A DNA stretch of 36,050 bases from Selenomonadaceae bacterium (GTDB lineage Bacteria; Bacillota; Negativicutes; Selenomonadales; Selenomonadaceae), in assembly GCA_017535925.1 (NCBI GenBank), contig JAFXTD010000010.1, forward strand, positions 1-36,050, given 5' to 3'. The notes below the pieces were generated by a model. That model had not been told where the DNA came from and did no database searches. It worked only from the letters and a program-made list of their open reading frames with translations. The stretch's first letter is position 1, and every line of letters begins with the position of its first letter. Made by a program: the position numbers and the translations under genes. This document shows positions 33,925 through 36,050 of the stretch, piece by piece.

Positions 33925-35070
33925 ATGACAGGACTTTTAGAGACACCCTACGGCACACGCGATTTTCTGCCGGCGGAGGCTGTCGTTAAACGCAAAGTCG
34001 AACAAAAAATTTTTACGCTGTTCGCACTCTTCGGCTACGAGGAAGTCGTGACACCGACAATGGAATATCTTGAGACGCTCACGACTTCGAACGGACGAGC
34101 ACAAGAGCCGCATCTTTTTAAAATGTTCGACCGCAACAATCGGACGCTTGCCCTGCGACACGAAATGACCACGCCGATTGCAAGGCTTGCCGTCAGCCGC
34201 TTGAAAGATTCGCCGTTGCCGCTCAAGCTCTCCTACAATACAAACGTCTTCCGCTTCCGAACAAATCAGCCCGGTCGTCAATGCGAATTCTATCAGGCGG
34301 GCGTCGAACTTATCGGAATTTCAAACGCATTCGCCGACGCGGAAATTATCGCCCTCGCCGCGCAAGCTTTGACTGTTGCAGGTTTGGAAGACTTCAAAAT
34401 TTCTTTGGGGCAAGTCGAATTCGCGGGCGGGCTCATGGAAAATTTATCCGCCGCTCTTCAAGCCGAAATCAAATCTGCAATCGAACGACACGACATTGTT
34501 GCGCTGAATAATCTTGCCGTCGACGACCGCTTGAAAAAAATTCCGACTCTTCAAGGCGGACGAGAAATTTTGGACGCGGCTCAATTAATCGCCGACAACG
34601 ACCGCTCCCGCAAAGCTCTCGACAACTTGAAAGAAATTTATCGTCTGCTGGAAATTTACGGCGTCGCCGATAAAATCACTTTCGACTTGGGCTTGATTCG
34701 CGATTTCGAATATTATACCGGCATGGTCTTCGAGGCGTATTCTCACGGCGTAGGCTATTCGCTTGCGGGCGGCGGTCGCTACGACAACATGCTCAAAGAC
34801 TTCGGCGCGGCTTGTCCCGCTACAGGTTTTGCTTTGGGCATCGAAAGAATTTTGACCGCAAGAAAGTTTCAAGGCGTTGACGAGGATTCGCAGTTCAAAG
34901 ATTTTTATTTGAGTTATGCTTCCGGTCAAGAAGGCGAGGCTATTCAAAAGGCGGCTGAACTTCGGGCGGCGGGCAAAGTCGTTGAAGTTTCCTTGACACC
35001 GCAAAAAAAATCCGACGCCGAAATTTCTTGCACAGAGAAAAATTGTGTGGAGTTAATTTATTTGGCATGA
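33925..35070 (+). CDS. hisZ: ATP phosphoribosyltransferase regulatory subunit HisZ
   Basis: HisZ is a histidyl-tRNA synthetase paralog that activates the short form of HisG at the first step of histidine synthesis. It opens with TPYGTRDFLPAEA. Motif 2-like LALRHEMTTPIARLAVSRL differs from true HisRS. QPGRQCEFYQAGVELIG, YYTGMVFEAYSHG and GGGRYDNML complete the catalytic-like fold. At 381 aa it lacks the full anticodon-binding domain of HisRS (~420 aa). AGGGAG precedes ATG 33925. hisG is not in the window, unlike the usual hisZ-hisG order; its stop overlaps an HD-domain gene. Confidence 0.88.
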   Translation: MTGLLETPYGTRDFLPAEAVVKRKVEQKIFTLFALFGYEEVVTPTMEYLETLTTSNGRAQEPHLFKMFDRNNRTLALRHEMTTPIARLAVSRLKDSPLPLKLSYNTNVFRFRTNQPGRQCEFYQAGVELIGISNAFADAEIIALAAQALTVAGLEDFKISLGQVEFAGGLMENLSAALQAEIKSAIERHDIVALNNLAVDDRLKKIPTLQGGREILDAAQLIADNDRSRKALDNLKEIYRLLEIYGVADKITFDLGLIRDFEYYTGMVFEAYSHGVGYSLAGGGRYDNMLKDFGAACPATGFALGIERILTARKFQGVDEDSQFKDFYLSYASGQEGEAIQKAAELRAAGKVVEVSLTPQKKSDAEISCTEKNCVELIYLA

Positions 35071-35576
35071 GTGTTTTAAAAAGAATTATGCAATTCGTTC
35101 GGGCGGTGACGGCGCGTGTCACTGTCGAGGACGGCAAATATATTTCTGCCCATCTCAATGCTGAGGAGCAGAAAATTTTTTTCGCAATGAGTATCGCCGA
35201 CCAAGCTCACAGCTTGCGAACCGCCTACAAGGTCGAACGACTTGTTATCGAGGACAAACGCGGCGTCGACAAAGAATTTCTGATTCGTTGCGCCCTCCTT
35301 CACGACACCGGCAGACGCGCAGGCGACTTGACGATTCGCGGAAAAATTTTCGTCGTGCTTGTTACAAAGTTTGCACCGAAATTCGCCGAACGTCTTGAGA
35401 TTAACGGCAACCGCGAGCTTTACATTTATCATTATCATGCGGAAATCGGCGCGCGCCAACTTCAGCAAATCGGCTTGTTCAAAGAGGCGAAAATCATTGC
35501 CAAGCATCACGCCCCGCCCAAGCCCGACGACCCGTTGGAGTTGAAACTTTTGCGTTTGGCTGACAACGCAAGCTGA
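35067..35576 (+). CDS. HD-domain phosphohydrolase-like protein
   Basis: This 169-aa protein has the HD metal site: His in AHSLRTAYKV, HD in LLHDTGRRAGD (about 80-81), histidines in YIYHYHAEIG and AKHHAPP, and Asp in LADNAS at the end. Such proteins hydrolyse phosphomonoesters or nucleotides; the substrate is unknown. ATG 35067 overlaps the hisZ stop (ATGA) and is preferred over the earlier in-frame start at 35028 inside hisZ. It is 13 bases before the methyltransferase gene, so the three genes are likely one transcript. Confidence 0.75.
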   Translation: MSVLKRIMQFVRAVTARVTVEDGKYISAHLNAEEQKIFFAMSIADQAHSLRTAYKVERLVIEDKRGVDKEFLIRCALLHDTGRRAGDLTIRGKIFVVLVTKFAPKFAERLEINGNRELYIYHYHAEIGARQLQQIGLFKEAKIIAKHHAPPKPDDPLELKLLRLADNAS

Positions 35577-35589
35577 CAGGAGAATTTTC

Positions 35590-36050
35590 ATGGCGAAGAA
35601 CAAAAATTTAAATTCGGCGGCGAAAGCCAAGAAAGATGAATTCTACACACAGCTCCGTGACATTGAAAACGAATTGCGCTACTACCGTCAACACTTCAAA
35701 GACAAAATCGTTTTGTGCAACTGCGACGACCCTTACGAAAGCGAATTCTTCAAATACTTCGCGATTTATTTCAATCAGCTCGGCTTGAAAAAATTAATCG
35801 CGACATGTTATGCGGGTTCGCCGATTGTTCAGACGGAACTCGATTTTTGGGGAACGCCAAACGAAAATCCTCACTTCGACAAACGCAGGCAGGCAATCAA
35901 GTTTGAAGTCAGCGAGGTTAAAGATTGGAACGGAGACGGTGCGACAGACCTCGACGACGTGAAACTTTTGCTTGAGACAAACAAAAACGTCGTGACGTAT
36001 CTTGACGGCGACGGAGATTTTCGTTCGCCCGAATGTGTGGAGGCACTCAA
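35590..36050 (+). CDS. EcoRI-type adenine-specific DNA methyltransferase, N-terminal part
   Basis: Partial; it continues past the window end. The 153 visible codons start MAKNKNLNSAAKAKKDEFYTQ, then KIVLCNCDDPYESEFFKYF, resembling the SAM-binding start and the start of the family that includes M.EcoRI, then LGLKKLIATCYAG. At about 116-127 a DWNGDGATDLDD loop looks like an EF-hand/dockerin calcium loop, followed by a second GDGDFRSPEC. CAGGAG precedes ATG 35590. Whether a restriction gene follows cannot be seen. A solitary methyltransferase for regulation or defence is possible. Confidence 0.75.
   Translation, partial: MAKNKNLNSAAKAKKDEFYTQLRDIENELRYYRQHFKDKIVLCNCDDPYESEFFKYFAIYFNQLGLKKLIATCYAGSPIVQTELDFWGTPNENPHFDKRRQAIKFEVSEVKDWNGDGATDLDDVKLLLETNKNVVTYLDGDGDFRSPECVEAL

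Noticed and set aside
33925-35070. Histidyl-tRNA synthetase
   Set aside because: Motif 2 and length fit HisZ; the full anticodon-binding domain and HisRS-specific motifs are missing.

Overview
The window reads as a chromosomal segment of an anaerobic Negativicutes bacterium (Selenomonadales-like; inferred from gene content, not from any search). It combines a Gram-positive style gene order (tig-clpP-clpX-lon-engB) with outer-membrane and lipid A genes (three OmpH/Skp-type genes, lpxD, an LpxL/HtrB acyltransferase). It also carries a siroheme decarboxylase pair and an L-lactate permease. Many genes start with TTG or GTG. I see no tRNA, rRNA, CRISPR array, prophage or complete IS.

Layout. 1-6.3 kb: trigger factor, ClpP, ClpX and Lon, a protein quality-control block. 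6.3-8.5 kb: a small antitoxin/RelE-like toxin pair, the GTPase EngB, and ahbA-ahbB of the alternative heme pathway. 8.5-12.1 kb: a soluble hybrid histidine kinase with two receiver domains, flanked by two direct copies of a ~263-bp structured repeat. 12.2-14.7 kb (minus): leuA and a P-loop/Asp23 fusion. 14.8-19.1 kb (plus): a membrane-anchored unknown and lactate permease, then a CofE-like protein coupled to a secreted GH84 glycosidase. 19.1-26.0 kb (minus): a membrane MutS-like ATPase, aroE with a GspE-type ATPase, and an M48 metalloprotease with the Nnr NAD(P)H-hydrate repair enzyme. 26.5-32.7 kb (plus): the envelope block, with OmpH-type proteins, lpxD, a Pro-rich secreted protein, a frameshifted SGNH-like gene, an LpxL-type acyltransferase and an M23 peptidase. 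32.7-36.05 kb: trpA (minus), then hisZ, an HD-domain gene and the start of an EcoRI-type DNA methyltransferase cut by the window edge.

The most unusual content lies between genes. A family of structured dispersed repeats occurs at least seven times. Its members share one long hairpin and further hairpins whose stems change in a compensated way while the loops stay the same. One member (33632-33846) has terminal inverted repeats and a CTAG target duplication. The matching empty site is present in the same window between clpP and clpX. A second class, heptanucleotide tandem repeats with a different 7-mer at each locus, often arranged as inverted arms, fills other intergenic gaps. An eight-G tract splits the SGNH-like gene, suggesting phase variation, a recent null mutation or a sequence error.
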